Shown here in pieces: positions 34,164-45,620 of a DNA stretch of 64,000 nucleotides (position 1 is the stretch's first letter; each line of letters opens with the position of its first letter). The notes under the pieces are model-generated. The model was given only the letters and a program-made list of their open reading frames with translations, ran no database searches and was not told the origin of the DNA. The position numbers were made by a program, and so were the translations under genes. The stretch lies in contig JAJEKV010000571.1 in the NCBI GenBank assembly GCA_021234155.1, positions 1-64,000 on the forward strand, written 5' to 3'. Source of the DNA: Isoetes taiwanensis (taxonomy: Eukaryota; Streptophyta; Lycopodiopsida; Isoetales; Isoetaceae).

Positions 34164-36723
34164 TCATGGACCATTCAGCATCAACCTGGTCACGGGCCGT
34201 GCGAATTGGTTGCTACCCTCGGGCAAGTAGAAGGTTGATTTTCCTGCATTTACGCAGTCACTTAACTTCTGCAGCATCATCTTGAAGCCTGTCCTCAAAT
34301 TGTCCATGTCTTCTTTGGCAAACCAGTCCCGGTTGATCACCATCTGAAGACAGTAGATAAGACAAAAGATAAGACAGTTGATCACCAAAAAAGACAAAAG
34401 ATAACACAATGATAACTCACATCTGTCTCCTTGTTGTAGATTTCCCTGATGAATTTCTGCACACAACCAATAACATAGATGCCACAATCCTGGTTGTTGT
34501 GCTGTTGTGGAGCTTCCATCAACATTACTGGTGCATTATGCAATGCTGATGCCTCGTGCCTCCACCTCTTAAATACATCACTTAAAAACCTGCAAGTCAA
34601 GGCATTAGAAGATAGGCTATGAATGTATGGTTAGCAAATGTTACACTCACAAAGTGATGAACCTGCGTGTTGGAGCATGGAGGGGATCAAAGGAATCGAA
34701 ATGCAATATGCAAGGGCAAGGCTTATTGAGTTTCTGGCAAGCCAAAGGATCAGCCACCAAAATGAACAGGCTCCAATGGCTACTGCATAGGACAAGCTGT
34801 AATCAATTCAAACCAGAACTAGAAATGCAATAAAAATTCCACTTCCCAAACCCAATTTACCTGGCATTAACCGGTATGTAGTAGAACTGTGCATACTGGA
34901 TTTTCCACACGGCCTTACCAAAGGGGGGTCCCGGAATTAGCTTCACAAACTGCTCGTAGGCACCACACAGGCCTGGTTTCGTGCCATTTAGGAACATGCC
35001 AAAAGCAGCAGGGTGGAGGAAGACATGATGACAGCGTTTTTGGTGAGGAATTTAGTGTGCAAGAACCCTGCCAAAGCTGAATTTAGCTTACCATGCAAGA
35101 AATAAAAACAAGGACAACACACTTACAGTAAATAAGCTCCTAGGCAGTCGGCATCGATCTCAGAATCTTCAAAACCGAGGGCACCTGGAATAGTGGAGAA
35201 TTCGAGGGCCTCTGCCCCCGAGATGTGGAATTCAACATCGGATGATTTGCTGCCCACCTTCAACAGAGGATTTGAACCACAATTGGATAATCTAGAGAAA
35301 ATTTAGACTGCCAAAGCTCCTTTCTAATCCCTCTGTCATATGATATTAGAGCAGCGAAGAAGTGGGGGTCCAGCATATACAAATACCACATTTTTATCTT
35401 GCTCGGGGTCAGGGGGGCCAATTCATCTGCATTTTCAGGCTCATCCTCTGATTCTTCATGCACAATCTGGTTTGGATCCATCAGATCTGCATCCCTACGG
35501 GCCTGCACAAAAGTCCGCTTCCTTGGGGTGCCCTGCCGAGTTGGGGTGTTCGAATTTGGGGTTTTCGAAGGAGGTGAACTAAATTCAAGTTTATTCATAG
35601 CGTCTACCTCCGCACTCACATCGTCATCGTCCAACTGGCGCTGTTCCTCGCTCAAATCGCCAAACAAATCCTTATCATCCAAATTGCCATGCGTGTTCTT
35701 AATCCTTTCCTTGATCTCCCTTATCCGCTCTTCCTGCATTTCAAGTTATGTGGCCTCCTTTCTCCGCACCTGCAGGTTTATAAAGCTCGGGCCGTGTCAT
35801 CCAGAAGGCCGAGGGCGATTTGGTCATCTGCCATACGCTCTGCTGCTGCCCTTGCCCTCTGAAGTTTTCTGCTCAGATTGTGGCTGAATTTGAAGTCGGG
35901 ATCAAGAGATCTCTGAAATCTGATCTTCCCATAATCTCTAACCCTCACCTTAGCCTTATTCTTCGGAATTCGACCCCTTGGCGCATCTGGAACCCTGTAA
36001 CCTTAGCCTTATTCTTCGGAATTCGACCCCTCCATCTTCCTGCTGTAGGATTTGCTGCAATCACCGACTTGGCAACGCCATTTTCGACTGAGCTGATCAT
36101 ACCTGTAATCCTTCAAAAATTCTTGAGTTGTCAGCTCCTCACTTGGATTGACGTTAAAACATTCAACATTACTTTTCGGGGCCTCATCCTCATCTGCATG
36201 ATGGGCATTTTTTTGCACATCTACATTTCCTTCCCATTGGCCATCGACTGAACCCTCGGGCCTGGCAGCAGGGATAATCTTCTGTGGCGAAGCTCCTTTA
36301 GCTCTTGCTTCTGCCCTTAATCTCTTTTTGTTCGGGGATTGAACCTCTTGGTCGGATTCAATCCCAGCAATATCTTTGAAGCAGTCGGGCAATTTCCAAG
36401 CCGAGTTTTCTTCTATTGCCCCATTCCAGTTTTCGTTAATGGACGTATTTAGGCTGATTTCGAGGTTAATCGACTCCTCCACCATCTGTAAAATAACATA
36501 ACCGGTTAGAATAAGACTTTAATAGAATAAAAACAGACCTGTCGATGGCGCTTACCTTTAAATACTCGCCAGATGCAACAACGGCGGCGGCTTTGTGGAT
36601 TCTAGTGAAGCAATCGGGCCCTTTAAAACCGGGGCGGTGGAAAGGGCAATCGTTCTTGGCGCCGCCGAGTTCCGGACATAGCCATGTAAAGCTGTGCTCC
36701 CCTTCCTCCGGAATCCCCCGCAC
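34164..36723 (-). pseudogene. Zinc-finger-like / ULP2-type SUMO protease-like gene with disruptions
   Basis: Minus strand, about eight exons, roughly 690 residues. Exon 1 (36723-36556, 56 aa) has a Cys/His cluster (CPEL...CPFH...C....H). Exon 2 (36485 to about 36010) is acidic and Lys-rich and ends with 'WRCQVGDCSKSY', half of a C2H2 finger. A piece at about 35960-35780 and a large exon (about 35733-35127) follow ('MQEERIREIKERIKNTHG', later 'GALGFEDSEIDADCLGAYL'). Exons 35067-34861, 34782-34651, 34589-34421 and 34343-34164 splice in phase and carry a C48 domain: 'FYYIPVNASSHWSLFI' (His), 'CILHFDSFDPLH' (Asp) and 'QQHNNQDCGIYVI' (Gln, Cys). The layout resembles ULP2/SENP6-7 deSUMOylases. Defects: a frameshift near 35270, an in-frame TAA at 35052-35054 and a shift at a C-run near 34926. 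All three could be old mutations or assembly errors. Confidence 0.72.
35948..36031. repeat. 31-bp exact direct repeat inside the protease gene
   Basis: CCTTAGCCTTATTCTTCGGA... (31 bases) is at 35948-35978 and again at 36001-36031. The period is 53 bp. It covers the place where the zinc-finger-like exon loses its reading frame, so the duplication may have caused the break. Confidence 0.92.
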
Positions 36724-36889
36724 ACGCGTGGCGACTTCGCAGGTGGGACCCGCGACGAATAAGCGGCGGTTTCCGCCCTCGGTTATACCATTAGTGGATG
36801 GCTACGACACTGACCTGGGCCGTCAGGCATTAATTCAAACCGGTGGCATCGATTGGACCACGTGGACGGCCGCCACTCGCCGTCGGGCG

Positions 36890-37515
36890 TGTGGTGATCC
36901 GGGAGGATGTTTTTCACCGAAAAAGGCCTCTCGGGGGATCTTTGAGGCCTAATAACCCCCGGGCAGATAACGGGGGCGAGACGGGTACGATAGCGATGGA
37001 TCCCGGCGAGGGATCACACCCGTCGGATTCGGGTGATACCGGAGGACGTTTCCACCGAGGAGTCCTAGCGGAGATCCCGGAGGGCATCATTTGCCCGGGT
37101 CCCCCTCGATGTCATGGCCCATGACGCCATGCTTAGTGATCCCGAGGTCGGGATAGGTCGGGGATATCTACCTCGGCCAATATCACACCCGGAGGAGGGG
37201 ATCACACCACCTTTTGGTGATCCCTGAGGAGGGAATCACCACCGGAGACGGGCGATGTTTATGCGGCCACGGTTGGGATCCCGGAGGTCGGGATCGGGTG
37301 TTGGTGATTAGGAGATGATCACCGGTGAATTTTTTGGTGATACGAGGGGGAACACCACGGGAGGACCGGATGTGTCGGCGTGGGCTTTATCGCATTTTCT
37401 CGCGAGTGCCCCCTCACGTGTGCCGATGCGGTGAAAAGGGGGCCCTGAAAGCGGTCCTCCGTCGAGCCACGGTGGTGATCTGGGAGGCGGATTTTTTCCG
37501 GGATCCCCGAAACCA
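36890..37515. repeat. Right array of GATCCCGGAGG-type motifs
   Basis: More diverged than the left array, with words GTGATCCGGGAGGATG (36895), GATCCCGGCGAGGGATCACAC (37000), GTGATACCGGAGGACG (37032), GATCCCGGAGGGCATC (37075), GGGATCCCGGAGGTCGGGATC (37275) and GGGATCCCCGAAACC (37501). Together with the left array it brackets the ULP2-like gene. An open stretch at 36545-36952 (+) is an artefact of exon 1 and this array. Confidence 0.8.
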
Positions 37516-37519
37516 GGGT

Positions 37520-37806
37520 AAGACTATCCTGATGAGCCGATGGGAACATGCTAGCTTGCCAAAATTCCAGCTAGGATCACATTGCATTTTTTGCATGATT
37601 TGGATATTTAAATTTATAACATCCCCAATTAAATTTCTAACATGCCCAACTTTATTGACTCAATTTCATCAGCATTGACTGGTAACTGGAAATTACCTTC
37701 TTTTCTACTAATTGATGGCAGCTGTTAGGTAGTTTTTATCTTTTTACAAATTTCAAGACAAAAGCGATTTGCATTTCTGAAGTCCACTCTGCTTCTGAGC
37801 TCAGCT
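37520..37806 (+). promoter_or_regulatory. Upstream region of the BAHD acyltransferase gene
   Basis: AT-rich sequence between the repeat array and the start codon. It has TTGACT at about 37656 and TTGACTGG at 37675 (W-box-like TTGAC cores) and GGTAACTGG at 37681 (MYB-like). No clear TATA box at the normal distance; ATTTAAATTTATA at 37606-37618 is rather far. Regulatory reading is inference. Confidence 0.3.
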
Positions 37807-39314
37807 ATGGCGAACACGGTGACCATCTTGTCCTCCACCCTCGTTGCTCCAAAGCTGCCTTCCAACTCCCAAACATTCCATCTTACAGTTTTTGATCGCG
37901 GGATGTTCCATTGCCCTTTCCAAAAACGCGTTATCTTTTTCCCCTCTCCACAGCCTTCTCATCTTCCTTCTCTTCTTCAACAGAGCCTGTCAGAAGTTCT
38001 GGTTTACTTTTTTCCTCTTGCGGGCAGGTTGCAACCTTTGGAAGGAACTCAAACGGATCTTATTTGTAACGATGAAGGTGTTTTCTTCTCAGAAGCGGTC
38101 ACAGATGCTTCCATCGATGATTTGGGTCAATTTAATCCATCTCCATTCACAGATAGCCTAATTCAAACTGGCAATTTTAGGGCAACGATTCCTTGGACTG
38201 CAGACAGCCCCCTGTTATTCATTCAGGTCAGTATTCCAGCAACAACATCATTTTAACATTATATTTGTAATAATACTTGTTAATGCCTTCATGATGTGCC
38301 TTCATGATGAAGATCATTATTCACTTTAACATCATATTAAATATGAAGATCAGTATTCCTGCACCATCATCATATTACATATATTACAGTAATGTTGATG
38401 ATGGTTTTAAGTGTTTTTTTCTTTTTTTGTTGTTTTTCTAACAGATAACCAGATTTGCCTGTGGTGGAATCAGCCTAGGGTTTGCTTATGCCCACCAAAT
38501 GGTAGATGGACCATCAATTTGGCACTTTCTCAAATCTTGGTCAGAAGCTGCAAGGGGTAAAGCTCTGTCTACCTATCCCCTTGTCTCTTATGCCTACTCT
38601 AGAGCAGAATCTAGCTTCAAGACTCTAGAGGACTTAGGGATTAAGTTTGATGAAGAACCTGCATCTGCAGAATTGTCCAGTCAGGATGACAAACCTTCTA
38701 TATCTATAAGTTGCTTCAATTTTGACAGTGCAAAAATTGACAGCCTAAAATCTTCTGTTCCTAACAGCTTCACATCATTTGAGATTATATGTGGCCATAT
38801 ATGGTACAAAATTTCACAAGCAAGGAGTTTGCCTCCTACTCAATTCACACGTTTTGCAATGTTGGTGAATACTAGAAACAGGTTGCCATCACTTTCATCA
38901 AATTATTTTGGAAACGGGGCCATGGCAACTGTGGTTAAGGCCACCATAGCTGAATTAAGTTCAGAGGGATTGGCTCTTGCAGCTGAAAAGGTGCACAAAG
39001 GAATCAAGGATGCTACTCCTGACAGATTGCAAGGGATTGCAAATTGGATGGAGGATATATTGGATGGCAAAGTACCGCGGCCATCATTCAGGAAGGGTGC
39101 TGCTGGGATTTTGATGGCTGGATCACATAGGCACCCTCTTTATGAAGTAGATTTTGGTTTTGGAAAGCCTGTGGGAGCTAGCTATGGAATGGATGACTGG
39201 GATGATGGGAAGGTGTATCTTCTTCCTGGAATTGGAGGCCAAGGAATTCATGCCACCATAGCTCTTTCTTTGGAAACAATGGAAAGGTTGAAACAAGATC
39301 CAGAATTTTGCTAG
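37807..39314 (+). CDS. BAHD-family acyltransferase (HXXXD type)
   Basis: Two exons, 37807-38226 and 38445-39314, give 429 residues, normal for BAHD enzymes (430-460). The donor is CAG|GTCAGT and the acceptor is CTAACAG. The intron (218 bp) falls after a Gln about 16 residues before the active site, the common intron place of the family. The catalytic HXXXD motif is H157-Q-M-V-D161-G. The structural DFGWG motif appears as DFGFG at 376-380, a mild variant. The N-terminus ('VTILSSTLVAPKLP', later 'YFFPLAGRLQ') resembles the clade of DCR/EPS1-like and At3g50280-like enzymes. BAHD enzymes move an acyl group from acyl-CoA to an alcohol or amine in the cytosol, making cuticle monomers, phenolic esters and other specialised products; the substrate here cannot be inferred. 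Start chosen because 'MANTVTILSST' matches family starts. Intact, in contrast to its surroundings. Confidence 0.93.
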
Positions 39315-40010
39315 ACTAGTGGTCATATTGTAAGTAATCACACCCACCATTCTTACACACATCCTAACTTTTAAAACAATGGCTCGATTAGAGCATCATC
39401 TGCAGGTGTTCTTGTAATATTTATTTGCTGTTCAAATTAAACAAAACCAGTAGAGAGCCTCCTAATACTACAATAAATACTGATTGTTCAAATACTTTAT
39501 GAGTTGGTTCTATGCATGCTTTATGAAAAGTCTCTTGCAAATAGTCAAGCTGCACATTTTATTAACACAATTCTTCCTAGGACCACTATTTTTTTCTTGA
39601 GCATCGCGTGGCCATATATGCATAGCATGCACAATATGCTATGTTACCTATTGGTTGATTACCCTTGTGCTATTCAGATCTTGATGCAAACCTTCATTTA
39701 GCCTATTGACCATGTGGATTTAGTGGCAATATAATAAAAATATATTCATATTAGACATGCCATTAATCCATTGCGCCACATGCCATCTAAAAATAAATTA
39801 CCATATGATTTATTAGAAGTATAACAACGTTTGCTTGCATCAATGTCCAAGTATAACGAACACTCTTTACAAGCAAAAGTTGCAAGAATTCTTTTCATGC
39901 ATTTATAGATATTTTTGGGAGAAAAATTTTTGATGGGGAAAGCCTCCTCATTTCCAACTCATTTCACACAATCATTAACTTTCTATTGAACTTTAAAGTA
40001 CAAGAAATTT
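39315..40010. other. 3' flank of the BAHD gene, no gene seen
   Basis: AT-rich. AATAAA-like words at about 39473 (ACAATAAATAC) may serve polyadenylation. No other feature recognised. Confidence 0.4.
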
Positions 40011-40011
40011 A

Positions 40012-40035
40012 TCGCGGCGGCCTTGGCCGCCGCGA
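40012..40035. repeat. GC-rich perfect palindrome, copy A
   Basis: TCGCGGCGGCC-TT-GGCCGCCGCGA: an 11-bp stem with a 2-base loop, in otherwise AT-rich DNA. It is followed by ACATTTCTCTT. The same arrangement recurs at 50304. Confidence 0.9.
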
Positions 40036-42630
40036 ACATTTCTCTTTACCGACTTGGTGCAATTCAAAATCCAAGTAATATAGAGGGGGTTTCAACATAA
40101 ATTTTTTTGACTAAACAATCTGTTGATTAGTAAGTTAATGTCAGTCTATTAATTCATAGGCAAGAGCATGGTGTATGTACATGTGGCAGGAAAAAGATAA
40201 TGTGCTGCAAATAGAAGTAGCAAGAACACAAAAATCTTAGGGCACAACCATTAAGAGTAACATGCCGCTTAGTTATATACCTATGGTTAGCTTTTACCCC
40301 ATTACTCAATATACAAACACATTCTAAACTGCATATTATGCAACAGATTCTGAGAGTGCTGGATTTGGTGACCTGCTGGCGTGTATAAGGAACAAAAAGA
40401 TAGCTTTGGACAACATTCATTTCGTTGTATGTATGTGTTATTTGTATGTGCTCTTCATAGTCATGTGAGGTGTCTACCTTGTCACATCACTAATCTTGCT
40501 TATTATTTGCCATTTGAAGACATTTCGAAACAATCTTAACAAGGTACTTAAACTATTCCTTCTTATGTTACATGCAAGCCATGTCTTGTTTTATTCTTTA
40601 AGCACATGGAGTGTCATTATCTTGCATAAATACATGCAGATTTTAGGCACAGCGTACAACAGGAATGAAGCTTGGGAAATGGGTGTTCATATCTAGACGT
40701 GCACAAACTTCCTGAAAATTCTCAAAATGAGCACCACCGTCGAATGTGAGTAGATGACCCTTTAACAAATCATGCTGATATCTCAAAAATTTATAGATCT
40801 AGAATCTTTATTGTCACAGGAAAAGGTGCCTACACATGTTGTGACTAATATTTGTACTTTGAGAACCTACTAAATCACGTGAGAAATGGTAGCTGGCAGC
40901 TGCCTCTTGCAGCAAGCACAGCTTAATCATGACGCCCCCGTTATCCAGTGTCCTATTTATCTATGCAATTGGGAGACGCAAGATGGCTTCTACTGTATCA
41001 GAGATTTAAAATACAACGCGGTTGAATACAGCTGCTAATGCTTGCTTTAGTCATTAATGCATTCTCGCTGCATTCTTTTTGTAGCTTCGGGTGGCATATA
41101 ACAGGTTTTTCCAATGATGCATTCAACCACAAAATAACGTGAATATCCTGTAACTCGAAATCCAACAAATTCATTCACATTTGAGATTTGCGATAGGGGT
41201 TTTATGAAATACATCATGAATTTAAGAGTAACATGGCTATTGAACCTCAAGAACAAAGCAGCATATTTATCTGCAAAAAAAACTGAACACAGAAGCTTCT
41301 AAAGAATTTGCACTGTAGGAAGCACAAACGTCACTGTAGGAAGCACAAAAGTCTCTGGAAGAAAGTGGGGCGGCTGGTTTTTAATTCAAACTTGCGTATT
41401 GCTGGAGGTTAGTAGGCATGGCAAAGAATTTTACCTGCAAAATCCAGGGGTTGCAAACGCCAACAACAATGGATCTGTTCCTTCCACTGCAAGCTCCTAT
41501 TGGGAGATTTAACAAAGTCCGCCTTTCCTTTCAAGATCCTATTTGGAGATACCTTAGCTCCACGAAATACAAATACAAAGAAAATAATTAGATGCAGATC
41601 ATGCTTCGAGGACAGTATCACATAAAGCTACACTATTACCAAATCCTGCAGCACAACGAGGTTGAAAATAAGATGGATGCTTATCATTTCTTGTGCCTCA
41701 GGAATTCTTATGTCTAATCCTTAAAGGAATTTGCAATTCAATCACTCCCTAAAAAAAGACCGAGCATGTACATCATAATAATCTATCTTAGAACAGAGGC
41801 GTTCAAGAAAGATCGGCCTTTACCTCACCAATACCGACTCTTCGAATCGCACAGAGCCCTAAAGCGCCCGTAGTTTTGCACTTCCTGGGACGCCTGCCTA
41901 CCAAAGCCCTGTAGTTTTGTACTTCCGTTCCTCAAAGGTCGCCTACTCAAAGGCCGCTCTCCAGCCCACGAATAATCCAGAGCATTCGAGGCTCTCCCTG
42001 CCATGTAAGAAGAATCTGTTTAGAAACCCCTTGCCATAAACGATCTGAAGCGGCCCGATTTGAGAGTAGGAGCCGCTGTTGAAGATGTGGGCTCTTAAAT
42101 ATGCATGCATTCAAGAACATATGGCAAAGCTCTCGCCAGGATGTGGCATAGTTTGTCTCGGCTAATTCGACAAGAAAAAAAGCGACCACAAAGATCCCAA
42201 GAATGTGGCAAGAAGAGCTTGAGCATGGTCGCCATAGCCCGATCGGATCAATTTGGAGCGCATCGCCATATGTTTGAAGGGATTGTCGAAAATAAAAACG
42301 TGGCAACAAAAGAGAAAGTAAGATTGCGGCGGAGAACCATGAAAATAAAAAAAAAGAAAAAAGAAAAATTGCAAACACAATTACATATGTGTTGATAGAC
42401 GATAATGAGCACTCTAAGAAAAGGTTTTCAAATTGTTTTTAGAGGCCCTTTGAATTGAAAAAAACCTTGAAATTGACATTTTTAACTTGGGAATCAAAGG
42501 TCTTGATTTATTCACTTTTGTAGTTTGTCCAAGAGTCTGCCACATCATCTAAAAAATGAGGTGGCACAACTTCTGCTGTCAGATTTTTAATTTTGAGATC
42601 ATGTGGCAAGAAATTAAGAAATTTGTAAAA
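40036..42630. other. AT-rich region, no supported gene
   Basis: No recognised coding sequence. Near its right end (about 42285-42375) is a stretch with CGTGGCAACAAAAG...AGATTGCGGCGGAGAA...AAAAAGAAAAATTGCAAAC that resembles 52738-52812. The region may therefore be one copy of a repeated element about 2.4 kb long, beginning at the palindrome. Confidence 0.4.
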
Positions 42631-42639
42631 TTTTTATGT

Positions 42640-43530
42640 GTGGGCGACACTTCCAACATGCTATGGGATGACTGTGTAGAAAGAAGGGTCAGCGCAGGAT
42701 GGAAAGCCCTGTATGCAATGCAGAATAGCTGTTACAGAATAGATCTCTGCGATTGGGCACGCAAAGCACACATGTTCCGAGCACTCGTGGAACCAGTATT
42801 GCTGTATGGGGTAGAGATCTGGGGGCCAGCGGTTAGCACGGGTACTTGGGATAAGCGTCAGCCGCGTCGTCCGGCGCCTGAGGCTTTCGACGACTCTGAC
42901 CTAAGCGTCAGGACCGCGGTGCCTTACCCGATTTTGCTATATGAGACTGGCTTTTGGCCCCTGCAAGCGATTCGCTATCGCGCAGCACTTTTGTATTTCC
43001 ATAAGGTTGATGAGAATGGATGCACAACGTCTTCCTCCCCTGCTCATTATTGGCACAAGGGCCGCGAACGTCGAAGAGAGTGTATATGGGAGCATTGTAG
43101 GGATGGTTCGCAAGATGGTCCATAGACTATCAACACATTATGGATATGTGGGATATCGCGGGCGGGGAGCTGCATTTGAATGAGCTTTCTTCGCCTCTCG
43201 TGGGATCGCCCACTCTTGCAAAGCCCAAAGCGAGCACTACCACACGCAGTCAATAAATTAAGCTTGAACACGACCCCCACCCGATTATCGAAGGCACACG
43301 TCTCTACCAAGAAAACGAGAGCTATAGCTGCAATAGGGACGGGGTCCCACCATCTCCAATTGAGACAGGGCGGGTATGCGGATGGAGGGGAATCCCGGCA
43401 TGAGAGATTATGCGGTGTTGTTACATGCGAGATAGTAGAAGATGAACACCATGCTCTACGGGGAATGCCCAAGATATGCACACATCCGGCGGCTCATGCC
43501 GATCTCGGATGCTGCGAGATAGCAATTCAT
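42640..43530 (+). pseudogene. LINE (non-LTR) retrotransposon ORF2, C-terminal part
   Basis: Plus strand. First frame: 'WKALYAMQNSCYRIDLCDW', 'FRALVEPVLLYGVEIWGP' (about 42770-42830) and 'LLYETGFWPLQAIRYRAAL' (about 42935-42990). These are the thumb and post-RT region of L1-like LINEs ('...L...L..pvLLYGvEiWG'). A frame change near 42990 leads on to 'AQRLPPLL'. At 43315-43475 'TGSHHLQLRQGGY' and 'VEDEHHALRG' match the LINE C-terminal tail ('RtgsH.L.ie.Gr....C..C....VEDe.H.L..CP'). Stops and shifts make it inactive. The 5' part and endonuclease are absent, as is usual for 5'-truncated LINE copies. Confidence 0.75.
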
Positions 43531-45135
43531 CAACTCCCCGGCCGCCAATGGTGGCACGCCTCGCGTCCTACATTACGCAAGTCTCCACCGCGAGGAGTCC
43601 CTCGGCAACCGTGGAATTTGGCGCCCGGATAGGGCCTCTCAAGCGCCTACTACAAGGGTTTTCCTCCCACATGGGGGGTTTTTTCATTCCAGTGGTAGAG
43701 ACACGTTGTACAGGGTTTCTGTTGTTTTCTTTTGTGTTTAGAAACTTTCCACTACATTGTAATCACCGTCTCATACGCCAGTTTGGCCTCCATGGACGTT
43801 AAAATACACTTCCCTTCCTTCCTTCCTTTAATTTTAGCACATGGCCAGATTTCCCTCTCTTCCTACACAACTCCCTCTTCCCTCTTATCACATGCATAAC
43901 ACAGTGTGAAAATCATCCACCAGTAGCATAGTTAAGAGCTTTGTTGAAGCATGACTTGGAGAAGATTCAAGGTCTAAAGCCTAGGGTGGTTGATGAATTT
44001 GATGGATTACATGTTTCTTGAGTCCCCTCATGGACAATTTCTGAGCAAAGTTTGTTTTTTCAACTCCATATACTATTCTTTAGGCATCCAAATTCGTTTT
44101 TGAAGCTAGAGTTTGGATTAGAGATTTGTCATTGCCTGTTGAGTCTCTAAAGGACTGTGTCCTTTTATCATATGTCAATTTGTTACGAATTCATTTGTTG
44201 GTATTCTTTAAATATAGCTTTCTGCTCTACAAGTTCAATTGCAAAGAAGATAAGGCATGAGTCTAAGCAATTCCATACTAATAATTATGGACTTTGACTT
44301 GGTCCTCGAAATGCTTCAGGGTAGGTTTCAAACAACCCATAAGCATAAAATGGTATTTTTTTCTCTTCTCTTTTTTTTTTTTTTTTTTTTTTGGGGGACC
44401 ACAGTAGGGATAGACCATCGTCCTATGCATCTGAGGTATAGAAGGATTTGGATTACAGAAAAAGAATATGGAGGGATAGACCATGGTCATATGGCACTGA
44501 TAACGTCTCCTTCTCAAGCACATAAAGATATCATTTTGTTCTTTTGGGGGTACGAGTCACCGTATCGACAGGACTGGTAGCCATTGCAAGTTATACGGTA
44601 TTTCATTACAAATATAGTGTGACCTCATATACACATTGGTCGCGTGTACACTAAAAAGGATTGCATATTTGAACATAAATGCAGTAGAAGCAAACCCATA
44701 AAAAGTACAAGACAAACATTCCAACATGCAACTCGGATTATACTCATATAACATACAAGTTTTAGATGGCATGTCGGGCAAATATGATACTACAAAATTT
44801 GACAAACTGAGGTCTTACCTTTTGAATTTATCCAATATATCTAATTGCCCTCTAATTGAGACATAAGGCAATGCTACAATTTAATTACATCACAAGCGAC
44901 TACCTCATTCTACTTATGTAATGATCCATATCTCTTTGTACTAGAAGGTAAACCGCCATATTATGGTTGAGGAGGACAATTTTTTACTTCCTGGGAGTTC
45001 ACTACAGTTCACTACATACATGACAATTTTTTATTTCATCGTTAAACAAGAAAACCAAATTTGCTTTAGAAGGAATGAACCTTTCAGCCCATGTGGAATG
45101 AGTTTGAGACATGTCGACTAGCCATCGAAAGAATC
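43530..45135. other. No supported gene; contains a T-run
   Basis: AT-rich. A T-run of about 25 lies at 44366-44391, followed by GGGGGACCACAGTAGGGATAGACCAT. The word GGGATAGACCAT recurs at 44474, suggesting an old SINE or other repeat. Nothing coding was recognised. Confidence 0.4.
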
Positions 45136-45620
45136 CTATTACTCGGATGCCCCCCCCGAATTTTTTTTACTGATTTGAATGCTTAAGAAAATTCCACGAG
45201 CACTATGTCCAGCCCCATCATAGTAAAGGCATAAATTAGCTTCTCTTTGGTGTTGATTTTCAGCAGCAGATAAAGGTCCTCTAAATACACGATCAATCTG
45301 CATAGGTACAAGGCCATCTGACTTAGAAGGCATGGGCGGTGCAGAGGCTGATGTGACCATTGGTGCTTACGAGATTGAAGAAACAACTTGATTTCATCTT
45401 TCTTGCCTACGCTCAAATAGACGGTTATCACAACGAATGACAAACTTTATAGCTTCATCCAAAGTCCTTGGATCCTCCATGGTCAACATCATTTTCTTTA
45501 TATCCTCACGTAAGCCTTTTCGAATACAATATCGATAAGCACCATTGTCCCAGGCAGTATCTATAGTAATTTGACAAAATTTCGATGCGTATCCTGAAGC
45601 TGGATGTTATAAACTTGCTT
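45135..45620 (-). pseudogene. Ty3/gypsy gag remnant with degraded zinc knuckle
   Basis: Minus strand, three pieces. 45610-45405 reads 'ASGYASKFCQITIDTAWDN' then 'YRYCIRKGLREDIKKMML' and 'DEAIKFVIRCDNRLFERR', the classical end of the plant gypsy gag capsid. After a shift, 45360-45180 gives 'PMQIDRVFRGPLSAAENQ' and 'LCLYYDGAGHSARGI', corresponding to the CCHC knuckle 'LC.YCG..GH....C'; the second and last Cys are replaced or missing. The Gag of such elements packages the RNA; this copy cannot. Protease and RT were not found downstream on this strand. Confidence 0.75.

Noticed and set aside
33218-37515. Assignment of the protease unit to the CACTA superfamily
   Set aside because: No CACTA/CACTG terminal repeats or 3-bp duplication could be placed at either edge. 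Only the subterminal-repeat look is similar.
40012-40050. Helitron 3' end (hairpin followed by CTRR)
   Set aside because: On the minus strand the hairpin is followed by CTTG in copy A and CTAA then C in copy B. The CTRR-T rule fails in both, and no TC start was found.
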